From BJGN01 sp041159865 (GTDB taxonomy: Bacteria; Bacteroidota; Bacteroidia; Chitinophagales; Saprospiraceae), in assembly GCA_041159865.1 (NCBI GenBank), contig JBEAXK010000064.1, positions 22,492 to 86,491 on the forward strand: a stretch of 64,000 nucleotides of DNA, written 5' to 3'. This document shows, one piece after another, positions 28,489 to 38,134 of this stretch. A program made the position numbers and the translations under genes. Each line of letters starts with the position of its first letter. Position 1 is the stretch's first letter. The notes under the pieces are model-generated. The model saw only the letters and a list, made by a program, of their open reading frames with translations, made no database searches and was not told the origin of the DNA.

Positions 28489-30513
28489 TTATTCGTTCAT
28501 TTTTATTACTTTAAATACGTCCCATTTATGATCTCGGGAAACTTGTAAATAATATACCCCAACAGGTAAGTCAGAAACAGACATTTCATAATATCCCGCA
28601 CCGCTTTTTGTTTGCATGGTTCTTAAAACTCTTCCATATTGGTCAGTCAAACGTAGTGTTTGCCCTTCAATGCTTTCTAATTGAATATTCAATAGGTCAT
28701 TTACTGGATTAGGATAAATATTTACTCCTTCTTTGGCCTTTACAGGCGATTGGATGTAATTTTCAACCACCGCTACAAGGGGTGTTTCATTCACATCTTC
28801 CCCAGTTTCTCCAGGGCAAGGATTAGTGATAAATACATTTGACTGTAAGTTGGTAAGTGTTGTATTTCTTTTAATTACGTCAGATAATTTGGTATTGGAC
28901 ACTTGTGTTTTGATAGCTGCTGGAAGATTTGGATCTGATTTATAAAAATAAAAATCTCCATCTCTTAATTTTTCAAACTGTGCTTTTAACATGGCGTGCA
29001 TGGTTTTTCCCACCGATTTACCAGGGAGTAAATCCTCAGCCAGTATACCTATCCATAGATCAATATTATCAATAGTGCCATACTGTGTTTGAAGAGCTGC
29101 TGCCAAAGTGGTATTTTTTGTTATGTCAGCAAAAGTTCTGGCAGGAGTTCCTGTATAGAATTTCCGGATATCATTATAATCAGGTAATCCGTGATCTCTT
29201 CCTCTTTGAATATTTAGCGCGGCTAAATCTAGACCAAATCGAACAGGGGCGGTAGGACTACCAAATAAGAAATTCCTAAGTATGCTATTAATTTTAGTAT
29301 CCGTCTCGTACTGTTTGTGTGTCGCAAATCCCTTTAAAAAAGATTCCAGTCCAAATTCATCCATTAGACTAAGATTAAAAAAGGCATCTATTAAATCGAC
29401 TCCGCCACCGCCAACAACAGCACAATTATTATCGCGCATTGCCAGTAAGTCAGCAACCTGGGTATGCCCGATTCTATATCCGGCTGTAGCAAAAGAATTT
29501 AATATATCAGGTTGAACGGCACCATTATATTTTGAATAATTGGATAAGGTTACACCCATTGCAGGAAGAAATTCCTGATAGGTTATAGCTTGAATTAAAG
29601 CTCCGATTTCTTTTCTTGCCTTTTGATAAATTTCTTCATCGTTGGTCAGTCCTTGCGTTCTTAGTCGGTCACAAATTCTATTATGCTCTCTGACAAAAAT
29701 CAAATGCAAACCTGTAATTCCAGGATGCTCAGCACCTCTGACATCTCCAGTTACGATTGTTTTAATGGTGTGGTTTCCATCATTTGCCATGCTTGGGGCC
29801 GACGCATCTAATGCGCCTGTAGATTCCCCGTTTACCGTATTCCAGGGAAGATTATTCCCAGCGGAAGTTTTTAACTTGCCATTTACTTTTGTTCTCAACC
29901 AGGATGCCCTCACACTATCTGATCCATAAACGACAGATCCATCAATCCATGCTGTATTCAGATTCATTTGCTGACGAGGTGTATTGATGCCACTACCAGG
30001 GAAAATAGTACTCCTTGAAAAGGAAATAGGCACAGTAAAAAGCGTTTCATTTGCAGGTAAGGCAATGGGTACTGATTCCGTAGTACTACTTGGAGTTAAT
30101 ACTATATCATGATCAAGAAATTGTCCCCAGACATATACATAAGTACTTAAATTTTTTGAGCTAAAGGTAGTTACAGGTTCATCGCATATTGCATTTGAAA
30201 TCTGTCTTGCGGAGGGACGACCTGTTCCTCCCATGGCATTTTTGGTATCTGTGGCGCCATATTCAGCTGGAATTTCTCTGACCAGCGCTATATTTGTAGC
30301 ACCCCATTCTGCCTTTGTTCTCGCAATGTTGTTGTTAGTTCCATCAATAGAACGAAAGGCGGGTTGTGTGCTGACAGTCCTTGGTGCATTTCTTTTATTT
30401 TGGTCAAACCGCCCTGGTAAGCCATCTGATAATTGTTGATTTTGGGCTTGTAATGAAAGGATGTTAAATAAGAAACACAAAGTGCTAATTCTTACAAGGA
30501 AGTTAATTTTCAT
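28489..30513 (-). CDS. Secreted animal-type haem peroxidase with T9SS type-A sorting tail
   Basis: 674 residues. A signal peptide ends near residue 24 (SLQAQ). The peroxidase domain covers ~60-560: distal-His motif WGQFLDHDI (H135), WIDGSVVYGSD, LIFVREHNRICD and the proximal-His motif YRIGHTQV (about residue 350), the residues that define the peroxidasin/myeloperoxidase fold. The C-terminal ~75 residues (NIYPNPVNDLLNIQ ... LPVGVYYLQV) are a T9SS type-A sorting domain, so the enzyme is exported to the surface or medium. Likely reaction: peroxide-driven oxidation of halide or organic donors. The gene stands alone, 80 bases from the sulfatase upstream. Confidence 0.93.
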   Translation of the reverse strand: MKINFLVRISTLCFLFNILSLQAQNQQLSDGLPGRFDQNKRNAPRTVSTQPAFRSIDGTNNNIARTKAEWGATNIALVREIPAEYGATDTKNAMGGTGRPSARQISNAICDEPVTTFSSKNLSTYVYVWGQFLDHDIVLTPSSTTESVPIALPANETLFTVPISFSRSTIFPGSGINTPRQQMNLNTAWIDGSVVYGSDSVRASWLRTKVNGKLKTSAGNNLPWNTVNGESTGALDASAPSMANDGNHTIKTIVTGDVRGAEHPGITGLHLIFVREHNRICDRLRTQGLTNDEEIYQKARKEIGALIQAITYQEFLPAMGVTLSNYSKYNGAVQPDILNSFATAGYRIGHTQVADLLAMRDNNCAVVGGGGVDLIDAFFNLSLMDEFGLESFLKGFATHKQYETDTKINSILRNFLFGSPTAPVRFGLDLAALNIQRGRDHGLPDYNDIRKFYTGTPARTFADITKNTTLAAALQTQYGTIDNIDLWIGILAEDLLPGKSVGKTMHAMLKAQFEKLRDGDFYFYKSDPNLPAAIKTQVSNTKLSDVIKRNTTLTNLQSNVFITNPCPGETGEDVNETPLVAVVENYIQSPVKAKEGVNIYPNPVNDLLNIQLESIEGQTLRLTDQYGRVLRTMQTKSGAGYYEMSVSDLPVGVYYLQVSRDHKWDVFKVIKMNE

Positions 30514-30593
30514 GGGTTGTTTTTTTTACAGTTGTTGATTAACGGAATAATCTATAAAGTCTGCAAACAACCTTTTGTACTCAATTTCCTTTT

Positions 30594-32069
30594 TTATTTT
30601 CCTCTGGCTTTTTGATTTGGTTTTCTTCCCCAATTTTCTGCATCAATGTCCAGGTCATCATTTGTTGCAGCCATTTCTTTTCTCAGTTTATAACGCATAC
30701 TTAAAATAGTAGATTGGTAAGATGGGTTATCAGATAGGTTCATCGTTTCCATGGGATCTTTTTTTAAATCAAATAACTGAGTCATTTTAGTTCCATCTAC
30801 ATTATAAACGATTAGTTTCATTCCGTCTGCAGTTTTAATACTACGGCTCCAGTGACCATAAACATTGTATATATTTTCCCGAATCTTTACTTTTTGATTC
30901 TTAATGACAGGCATTAAAGATTTAGCCTCCACTGTCTTAGGTGCTGGTATGTTTAAATATTCATAGACAGTTGGGGCTATATCACTTAAATAGACAAACC
31001 CATCGGCCTTTTTATTTGCAGGTATGCCCGGGCCTGAGAAAATCATGGGTACACGTATGCTATGTTCGTATAGATTTTGTTTACCTAATAAGCCATGCTG
31101 TCCAACGGCTAACCCATTGTCACCGGCAAATATGATAAGGGTATTTTCTCTTAAGCCTTCCTTATCGAGGGCATCTAAAATCCTGCCAACTTGTGCATCC
31201 ATTTCTGAAATCATCCCATAATAAAGGGCTATTTCTTTTTTTATAGCTTCAGGTGTCCTTGGTGTTGGCAATAATTGTTCATCGCGAACATTTAAATCTC
31301 CATTATCAAATGGATGGACAGGGTAGAAATTTTTTGGTAAAGGAATTTTTGTCGGATCATATAACCTGTCATAAGGTGGAGGAGGTGTTCTCGGGTCATG
31401 TGGAGAGGTCAAAGCAATATAACACATAAAAGGACCCGATTTTGCTTTGGCACTTTGTAGAAATTCAAGCGCATTATTGGCATATAAAGTACTGCTATAA
31501 ATACCACTTTTTCGTTTTGTGGATTCAGGAAAAATGCCAGTTGGGTCAAAAGCCTGAACAACAGGATTAAATTGTCCCCCATCCTTTTCAAAATGCATTC
31601 CACCAAAATATACATCTCCTCCTTCACTAAACATTCTATGATGAGATGCTTTATCACTATGCCATTTTCCCGTATGAAAGGTAAGATACCCTAATCCTCT
31701 TAATACCTCGGGCATGCTGATGAGACTGTCAGGTATTGTACTGCCATCAGAGGGAAGCCGATTCACATATCGACCCGTCATTAACATAGCTCTGCTAGGT
31801 ACGCATATCGCTCCCTGATGACCTCCCATAACATGCGCCTGCGTAAACATAAGTCCTGATTTTGCCAGTTTATCCAGATTAGGTGTGGAAATAATTTTAT
31901 TTCCCATGGCACCCAAGGCTTGAAAAGTATGATCATCGGAATACATAATGAGTATATTCTTTTTACCCATCGTTTGCGTTTGCCCATTTAAGGTATCAGG
32001 TTCAAAAACAAGGGAAAATAAATAGCTTCCAAGCCACAATAGAAATTTTAAATAGGGCAATTTTTTCAT
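30594..32069 (-). CDS. Type I sulfatase (iduronate-2-sulfatase-like)
   Basis: 491 residues. A signal peptide is followed by the metal-binding MYSDDHT and the formylglycine motif C89-V-P-S-R (CVPSRAMLMTGR), with the later FAGDNGLAVGQHG carrying further calcium ligands. The Cys-type active site needs oxidation to formylglycine by FGE or a radical SAM maturase. It acts outside the cytoplasm on sulfate esters of a carbohydrate; specificity is not readable. It is divergent from the GH20 gene across a ~150-base gap, consistent with joint use on a sulfated amino-sugar glycan. Confidence 0.93.
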   Translation of the reverse strand: MKKLPYLKFLLWLGSYLFSLVFEPDTLNGQTQTMGKKNILIMYSDDHTFQALGAMGNKIISTPNLDKLAKSGLMFTQAHVMGGHQGAICVPSRAMLMTGRYVNRLPSDGSTIPDSLISMPEVLRGLGYLTFHTGKWHSDKASHHRMFSEGGDVYFGGMHFEKDGGQFNPVVQAFDPTGIFPESTKRKSGIYSSTLYANNALEFLQSAKAKSGPFMCYIALTSPHDPRTPPPPYDRLYDPTKIPLPKNFYPVHPFDNGDLNVRDEQLLPTPRTPEAIKKEIALYYGMISEMDAQVGRILDALDKEGLRENTLIIFAGDNGLAVGQHGLLGKQNLYEHSIRVPMIFSGPGIPANKKADGFVYLSDIAPTVYEYLNIPAPKTVEAKSLMPVIKNQKVKIRENIYNVYGHWSRSIKTADGMKLIVYNVDGTKMTQLFDLKKDPMETMNLSDNPSYQSTILSMRYKLRKEMAATNDDLDIDAENWGRKPNQKARGK

Positions 32070-32218
32070 ATGGTGTTTTTTGTTGCTCCTAAGATAATTA
32101 ATTTGACGCTACTTTGCTCCTGAGCATATTCCTTTCGCTTTTTTATAAAAAGGGTTTGTTAAATTTTTTATTAAGTAATAAATATCTTTAGTATCTTATT
32201 TTGCTAAATACTTACTTT

Positions 32219-34660
32219 ATGAGAATCCTTTTGCTTTCCTGTCTTATAATCATTTTCAAAAGTTATCTGCTGTCACAAACAACAGGCAGATTAATACCCA
32301 AAAAAGGTTTAATGCTCGAAAGCCAGGGCATTCAGTGGTCTATGGGTTCTGAACTAAATTTTTTCAACCGGGATAAATCAAAACACCATTATTACTTTAC
32401 CTGGTGGGAACAGGATATTGATTCAACGCTTAAAAACAGGGATATTCTTTTTGTTGGCTCTGAAAATACAGCTGTTTCTGGAACCTACTCTTTATGGCAG
32501 AACATGGAAAATATTCATGTTGACATAAAAGGTAAATGGAACAGAGCAGATACTGGAAGGATAGATTTAGTGCATGCCAAATTATGGATGCCTTTCCTGA
32601 AGGGTGCTACATTTGAAAGCAATGAAGGGTTTATTTCAAACGATTACTTAAATAAGTTTAAAGGTAATTTCCTTCGCCTTCATACAGCATGGGGGTCATT
32701 TGAAATAACAAGTTCGCATTCTTTTTCTCTTGTTGATCATAGTCAACAGACGGTTAAAGAGGATGATTATACGAAAAGAGATCATTTTTTATTTCTGGAA
32801 GAAAGAAATATTCCCATTTATCCAGGGGATTCTTTGCTTCGATTTGTTCATATTAAAGAAATAAAAACGATTCCTATTCCAGTTGGAAAAGTACATACCC
32901 TGACCAGAAATCCTATTATTTTAAAAGAATCCTGGATTCCCCCTGTTATGGAGGATTTTCCACTGGTTATTCCTAAACCAAGCCGTCTGGATTATGGAAA
33001 GGACTATTATGTATTTCCCGAAAATCCAGGAGATCAGCCCGATGCTCTTCAATGGAAATTTCTGGAATTATTTTCATCAAAATGGAAATCGGAGAAAAAA
33101 TATTTACCTGTTATTAAGCATGAAAAAAGAGATTTGGGCAATGAAGAAGCCTATCAAATTGAAGTGAATAAAGAAGGTATTTTTTTGGTACATCAATCTT
33201 TAGCGGGCCTTCAACATGCCCTATACACGCTTTTACAATTAACAGTTATAAAAAATGAACGACCACAAATTCCAACTTTATTCCTCGAGGATAAACCTAA
33301 AACAACATGGAGAGGGATTCATTTATTTACAGGTCCCACCTCATTGAATTTTCACAAAAGGCAATTTGAAAAAATTTTACTGCCGTTTAAAATTAATAAA
33401 GTGGTCGTTCAATGTGAACAAGCTTTATGGAAATCATTTCCAAATATTCAAAATGCTATTTCCATATCTTTAAAAGATTTAAAGGAATCCTTTGATTTTT
33501 TTCGCAAAAATGAGGTTGAGCCCATTCCCCTTATTCAAAGTCTGGGGCACATGGAATGGTTTTTTAAACCTATGGAAAATAGGTTTATGGCGGTTAACCC
33601 TTCTTATCCCTATACGTTAAATCCTACTTTGCTTGCGTCAAAAGAGGCTGTTTTATCTATTTGGAAGGAGGCGATTTCTCTTCTTTCACCTAAAACAATA
33701 CATGTTGGTTTTGATGAAATTGGCATGATTGGCTTTCATGAACCTCGTGAAAATGAGATCAAATATTGGGATATTCAGCTTAGCTTGTTGGATAGTATGG
33801 CCAAAGCCAATAAACTGGGATTAATGCTCTGGGGAGATATGGGGCTTTCTCCTTCTGAATGTCCTGATGCTTGTAATGGCCTAAACGATGAAAGAGCAAA
33901 AACTATTAGAAGTACCATCCCCAAAGGTACCTATGTCGCAGACTGGCATTATCTCAATAATAATGATCCGTCTGTTTATTTACCTAATTTAAATACCTGG
34001 TTGAAAGATGGACAATTTCCGATTGCAAGTACTTGGTTTTATCCCAATAATATCAACGGATTTATAAAGGCGGCTCAACAAGTAAATGCAGGTGTTTTAC
34101 AAACTACATGGGCCGATTTTGAAAGTAGTGAGAAAAATATGTTCCTCAACATGGAACAATTTGGGGCTTATATCATGGCTTTAGATTACGCATGGAGCGG
34201 AAGAATGGAGCTTCCAGAGGAGTTGCCCTATCGACCTGTTGAAAAATGGAATGCTTTATATTTTGATCAGGCAAAACCAGTACATATTCTTTCCGGTTCA
34301 TCTTTTTCTTCAATTAAAGAGCAAAAGGATTTTCAAAATTTAATGGTTTTTGAGGATCAATCTTTTTTATCAACAGGTTTTGGTATTCAGTTAAGTTCAA
34401 ATATAATACTGCCAGAGGGTACGCCTGTAGGTGAAATTTCTTATCTGGAAAATGGAAAAGAAAAAAAGATTTTGTTGAGATATGGTGTTGAAATTAGAGG
34501 TGAATATGATTTTAGACCTATATTTGCCCGTTTCGAACGGAAGGAAAGAGATGTTTTTTATTGTTTTTTCGATAAAAAAACAACTTTAACTCATTTTTCA
34601 GTCAAAAGTATTCATCCCCTCGTTCATTTAAATTCGCAAAAGTTGCATTTTTTTAATTAA
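32219..34660 (+). CDS. GH20 family beta-N-acetylhexosaminidase-like protein
   Basis: 813 residues from the ATG at 32219, chosen over the upstream TTG at 32201 because it starts the signal peptide (MRILLLSCLII...LLSQ). The GH20 N-terminal domain precedes a TIM barrel beginning near KTTWRGIHLFTGP. The catalytic Asp-Glu pair is D499-E500 in HVGFDEIGM, where the family usually has HxGGDE. WADFESSEKN and the aromatic DYAWSG near the end suit the substrate pocket. Likely removes terminal GlcNAc or GalNAc outside the cytoplasm. The N-terminal ~230 residues have no clear family. The next gene follows after 15 bases. Confidence 0.8.
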   Translation: MRILLLSCLIIIFKSYLLSQTTGRLIPKKGLMLESQGIQWSMGSELNFFNRDKSKHHYYFTWWEQDIDSTLKNRDILFVGSENTAVSGTYSLWQNMENIHVDIKGKWNRADTGRIDLVHAKLWMPFLKGATFESNEGFISNDYLNKFKGNFLRLHTAWGSFEITSSHSFSLVDHSQQTVKEDDYTKRDHFLFLEERNIPIYPGDSLLRFVHIKEIKTIPIPVGKVHTLTRNPIILKESWIPPVMEDFPLVIPKPSRLDYGKDYYVFPENPGDQPDALQWKFLELFSSKWKSEKKYLPVIKHEKRDLGNEEAYQIEVNKEGIFLVHQSLAGLQHALYTLLQLTVIKNERPQIPTLFLEDKPKTTWRGIHLFTGPTSLNFHKRQFEKILLPFKINKVVVQCEQALWKSFPNIQNAISISLKDLKESFDFFRKNEVEPIPLIQSLGHMEWFFKPMENRFMAVNPSYPYTLNPTLLASKEAVLSIWKEAISLLSPKTIHVGFDEIGMIGFHEPRENEIKYWDIQLSLLDSMAKANKLGLMLWGDMGLSPSECPDACNGLNDERAKTIRSTIPKGTYVADWHYLNNNDPSVYLPNLNTWLKDGQFPIASTWFYPNNINGFIKAAQQVNAGVLQTTWADFESSEKNMFLNMEQFGAYIMALDYAWSGRMELPEELPYRPVEKWNALYFDQAKPVHILSGSSFSSIKEQKDFQNLMVFEDQSFLSTGFGIQLSSNIILPEGTPVGEISYLENGKEKKILLRYGVEIRGEYDFRPIFARFERKERDVFYCFFDKKTTLTHFSVKSIHPLVHLNSQKLHFFN

Positions 34661-34675
34661 ACAAACCATTCTTGT

Positions 34676-35473
34676 ATGAAAAATGGGATCGTTATTCTTC
34701 TTGCTTTTCTTCTCTTTCAGCCATTAAAAGGTCAGGATACTTTGGAATTAATCGCCCCTGACAGACCTGGTTTTGGCGATGCAGTATTCATAACGCCAAC
34801 AAAGTATTTAATGATAGAAACTGGTTTTTGGACTGAAAATCAAAAAGAAGTTGGTTCTTCAATTCAGAATACCAGGGGAACTGGCCTTAATTCTACCCTT
34901 TTACGATATGGTGTTTCAAGAAAATTTGAATTGCGTTTTGATTATACCCTTTGGCAAGAAAGATTAAATATGGAAGCATTGAAAACAGGTTTTCAACCTG
35001 CAAGGGTTGGGTTTAAATATGCTTTATTAGAAAATAATGGTGCAATTCCTGCTGTAACCCTCATTGGGATGACTGGATTTCCTTTTTCAACGTCGTCCTA
35101 TTTTAGAACAAATGGTATAAATCCAAGTCTGGAATTATCCTTTGCCAATTCATTGACTGATTGGATGACCCTTTGTTATAATCTTGGTTCAGCCTGGGAT
35201 GGGGATAATAAAAATCCCGCTTATTATTATGCTCTTTCGCTGGAAATGGCAATTTCTAACAAATTTGGATGTTATTTACAAGGTCATGGAGATTCTCAGA
35301 AAATAGAATTGGATGGAAATTCAAATCAAATCAATCAGACTTTTATCGAAGGTGGAATTTTATATTTCCCCAAAAATAATATCCAGCTGGATATTTCAGC
35401 AGGACGAAGTGTTGGAACTATCCATACCTATTCATTTTTGACCTGTGGATTCAGTATAAGAATTCCAAATTAA
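34676..35473 (+). CDS. Outer-membrane transporter-like protein (phenol-degradation MetA-like family)
   Basis: 265 residues. A signal peptide ends at KGQ. The start of the mature protein, LIAPDRPGFGDA, is typical of the MetA-pathway-of-phenol-degradation / transporter family (PF13557), and the remainder is a run of amphipathic beta-strands (RYGVSRKFELRFDYTLW, ARVGFKYAL) ending in FSIRIPN. A small barrel of unknown substrate, likely co-transcribed with the GH20 gene. Confidence 0.75.
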   Translation: MKNGIVILLAFLLFQPLKGQDTLELIAPDRPGFGDAVFITPTKYLMIETGFWTENQKEVGSSIQNTRGTGLNSTLLRYGVSRKFELRFDYTLWQERLNMEALKTGFQPARVGFKYALLENNGAIPAVTLIGMTGFPFSTSSYFRTNGINPSLELSFANSLTDWMTLCYNLGSAWDGDNKNPAYYYALSLEMAISNKFGCYLQGHGDSQKIELDGNSNQINQTFIEGGILYFPKNNIQLDISAGRSVGTIHTYSFLTCGFSIRIPN

Positions 35474-35476
35474 AGT

Positions 35477-35484
35477 TATATTTG
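35477..35484 (+). promoter_or_regulatory. Candidate -7 element (TATATTTG)
   Basis: Exact match to the Bacteroidota TAnnTTTG element, 35 bases before the ATG of the sugar dehydrogenase gene. No TTG stands at the expected -33 distance, so the support is one half-site. Confidence 0.35.
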
Positions 35485-35519
35485 TTATATCACATACTAT
35501 AACCCTAAATTTTAATTCA

Positions 35520-36671
35520 ATGAGACTTAAATATTTCTTTTTGTGTTGTTTCGCTCTCGTTTTCTATAACGCCAGCAAACTATCTGATGCTGCTCTTTTG
35601 CCTGAATCAACCCTAGCTAATGACCCTGAAATCACGGTGACAACTATCGTTACGGGCAATGATGTTATCTGGGGAATGGAACTTTTACCAAATGGTGATT
35701 TGATTTACGGAGAAAAAAAGGGAAAAATCTATATTAAAAGAGGTGAGCAGACAATTCCTCTTGAAGGGTTTCCAACGGTAAAATCAGTAGGTCAAGGTGG
35801 CTTTATGGATTTGAAGGCTCACCCGAATTATGATAAAAATGGCTGGATTTATGCCACTTTTACTTCTCTTGTTTCTGAAAAAAACACGGAAGTAAAATTG
35901 GTTCGGTTCAAAGTTAAAAATGACAAAATTCAAAATGTAGAAGATATTTTCGCTACAGGTGGGGGAAATACTTTTAATAATCATTACGGAAGCCGAATTG
36001 CCTTCGATAAGAATAATTATTTGTATGTAAGTATTGGAGAAGGGGGAGGATCTAGTTTAGGTGGCCCAAATTCTACGAATAAAAATGCCCAGGATACCAA
36101 GTTAAACTGGGGAAAAGTACACAGAATGAAAGATAATGGCGATGTGCCTAAAGATAATCCTGTACTTCCAGGTAATACAAAGCCCACAACTATTTTTTCT
36201 TATGGACATAGAAATCCACAAGGATTAACTATGAATCCTCAGACAGGTGATATCTGGGAGACTGAACATGGCCCAAAAGGAGGTGATGAGATAAATATCA
36301 TTTCTAAAGGAGAAAATTATGGTTGGCCAACTTATTCAATAGGAATAAATTATAATGGAACCACTGTTTCAAACGATCATAAGGCAGAAGGAATTAAAGA
36401 ACCTATTTTTACCTGGACTCCCTCTATTGGTGTTTGTGGTATTACTTTTATCAATTCCGACAATTTTAAGTCGTGGAAGGGTAATTTTTTAGCCACAGGT
36501 CTTGCAGGTCAAAAGCTTTATCGTTTTGTTATAAAGGATAATAAAGTGGTGGAAGAAAATATCTGGATGGAAAAAATGGGTCGCTTTAGAAACGTTATTC
36601 AAGGTTCTGACGGGGCAATTTATATTTCATTGGAAGGTCCGGGAAGAATATTAAAGGTTACCGCTAAATAA
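35520..36671 (+). CDS. PQQ-dependent sugar dehydrogenase (soluble aldose dehydrogenase-like)
   Basis: 383 residues, six-bladed propeller of the glucose/sorbosone dehydrogenase family. The export signal is weakly hydrophobic (YFFLCCFALVFYN). Family motifs: WGMELLPNGDLIYGEKKG, GGFMDLKAHPNY, FSYGHRNPQGL, WETEHGPKGGDEIN and NYGWPTYSIG, the last three lining the PQQ site. Catalyses periplasmic oxidation of aldoses to lactones if PQQ is available; no PQQ synthesis genes are in the window. A terminator follows directly. Confidence 0.9.
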   Translation: MRLKYFFLCCFALVFYNASKLSDAALLPESTLANDPEITVTTIVTGNDVIWGMELLPNGDLIYGEKKGKIYIKRGEQTIPLEGFPTVKSVGQGGFMDLKAHPNYDKNGWIYATFTSLVSEKNTEVKLVRFKVKNDKIQNVEDIFATGGGNTFNNHYGSRIAFDKNNYLYVSIGEGGGSSLGGPNSTNKNAQDTKLNWGKVHRMKDNGDVPKDNPVLPGNTKPTTIFSYGHRNPQGLTMNPQTGDIWETEHGPKGGDEINIISKGENYGWPTYSIGINYNGTTVSNDHKAEGIKEPIFTWTPSIGVCGITFINSDNFKSWKGNFLATGLAGQKLYRFVIKDNKVVEENIWMEKMGRFRNVIQGSDGAIYISLEGPGRILKVTAK

Positions 36672-36695
36672 TAATGGAGGTAAAAGATTTAGTTG

Positions 36696-36726
36696 AAAGG
36701 GCTGTCATTTTTTTTGACAGCCCTTT
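36696..36726. terminator. Rho-independent terminator, bidirectional
   Basis: A 12-bp perfect stem (36696-36707 with 36715-36726) encloses a T-rich 7-base loop and ends in T residues. It is placed between the converging sugar dehydrogenase and DUF2911 genes. Confidence 0.88.
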
Positions 36727-36731
36727 TTCCG

Positions 36732-37316
36732 TTATATGGTGGTAAATGGTACAGAAAAGCTAAGGTTTTCCCACTTGAAAATGAGTTCTCCTTCTTTTTT
36801 AGAAGTTTCTTTTAATTCAAAGGTTAATCTCTGGGTCATTTCTGTTTTTATTGGCTTAATATCAAGTCGGAAAACATCGTCTTTTGCGTCGTAATCGTCG
36901 GACAAATGTTGCTCATAATTCGTATTGAGTATGAAAGTCCATTTTTCTTTCCCGGGAATGGTGAATAATCCGTAAATGCCAGCCTTAATGACCTGACCGT
37001 TGATTTTTATATCATTACCAATTTCAAATTTGTTGGCGCTGTGCGCACCAGTAACCCAAACCTGATCAAAAGGGACCAATCCACCCCAAATAACTCTTCC
37101 TCTTACGCCAGGTGAATAGTAGTTTAATCTCAATTGCGTCTTTCCTGCTGATAAAGTGGTTACTCGGGGAGTACTTGCTTTTCTAAGATCCTCTTTTATC
37201 AGACCGGAATTTACACTGTCGGCGTAGGTAAGTTTGACGTTTTTTGAAGATGTTTGAGCATAAGCCGAAACTTGCATAAAGCAAGATATGGTTAAGGCAA
37301 AAATTAGTTTTTTCAT
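36732..37316 (-). CDS. DUF2911 family secreted protein
   Basis: 194 residues. A signal peptide ends at AYAQ. The DUF2911 core is unmistakable: YYSPGVRGRVIWGGLVPFDQVW, then VTGAHSANKFEIG and AGIYGLFTIPG (given in parts). Function unknown across the family; it is a compact beta-rich envelope protein. It starts 5 bases after the stop of the beta-barrel gene, as the last member of the four-gene metal-related operon. Confidence 0.9.
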   Translation of the reverse strand: MKKLIFALTISCFMQVSAYAQTSSKNVKLTYADSVNSGLIKEDLRKASTPRVTTLSAGKTQLRLNYYSPGVRGRVIWGGLVPFDQVWVTGAHSANKFEIGNDIKINGQVIKAGIYGLFTIPGKEKWTFILNTNYEQHLSDDYDAKDDVFRLDIKPIKTEMTQRLTFELKETSKKEGELIFKWENLSFSVPFTTI

Positions 37317-37321
37317 TTTAG

Positions 37322-38134
37322 TTATTTTTTGAATTTAAAAAAGGTGTACTCGAAGTTAAGATAAATACCATTTGGTGCAGACCTTAACATGTTACTAAAC
37401 AAAGATTTCCTATAGGCCAGATCAATGCGGCTTTGACTGTTGACGATAAATTGAATGGCCGCCGTACCGTCTATAAAGGTCTTTCTGTTATCACTCAAGG
37501 TTTGTCCTAAAAATTCAAACATTAGATTGATATTAGTTTGCTTATAACTTTTATAAGTCTTCGGGTACATCAAACGTCCCCATGAAAAGGAATAATTAAG
37601 GGCAGTATTATCCTGTGTTTCAGGAAAAACATAACTGGGGTTGTTATCTGTTGCTTTTTCCAAACTTATAGTACTACTTAAGGCCGTTTTATGGACCAAC
37701 TTTGTGAAAATAAGGCCAAGTTCATAGCCGCTGTTGTGACCCATCGTTTCAATTTGCTCCTGATGAATATCAGCCCGGTTTTTACTCAATCGGCCATAAG
37801 CAGCCATCCTGAAGTGACTATGGATATCGTCCGATGAAAAAAATCGGTATTTTACAAAAAGGCTCCCTCCTTCCAGATACAATTTATTGCTTCTGTTGCT
37901 TAAAAAACTGGCAGCTCTAAACATTAAGTTTTTATTGATTCCGTAAGAAACTTCGGGCATGAAGTGATAGTTGTAACCTTCCTCTAAAATTTCTTTGAAC
38001 AGGGACTGAGTTAGTCGTATGTTGGTGGATCCTGCAGGCATATTGCTGGCAGGATCCGTTACAACAAATAACTCTTGTGCACCTAAAAAAGAACTACAGA
38101 AAAAAAGACCTATCACAAATAGGTATTTTTTCAT
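37322..38134 (-). CDS. Predicted outer-membrane beta-barrel protein, unrecognised family
   Basis: 270 residues with a signal peptide ending at LGAQ. The mature part alternates aromatic and polar residues in strands (MFRAASFLSN, LFVKYRFFSS, LMFEFLG) and ends with an aromatic strand (YLNFEYTFFKFKK), as in small outer-membrane barrels. I do not recognise a family. It overlaps the HMA-domain gene by 4 bases (stop/start) and so is coupled to a metal-binding protein; a role in metal efflux or sensing is only an inference. Confidence 0.65.
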   Translation of the reverse strand: MKKYLFVIGLFFCSSFLGAQELFVVTDPASNMPAGSTNIRLTQSLFKEILEEGYNYHFMPEVSYGINKNLMFRAASFLSNRSNKLYLEGGSLFVKYRFFSSDDIHSHFRMAAYGRLSKNRADIHQEQIETMGHNSGYELGLIFTKLVHKTALSSTISLEKATDNNPSYVFPETQDNTALNYSFSWGRLMYPKTYKSYKQTNINLMFEFLGQTLSDNRKTFIDGTAAIQFIVNSQSRIDLAYRKSLFSNMLRSAPNGIYLNFEYTFFKFKK

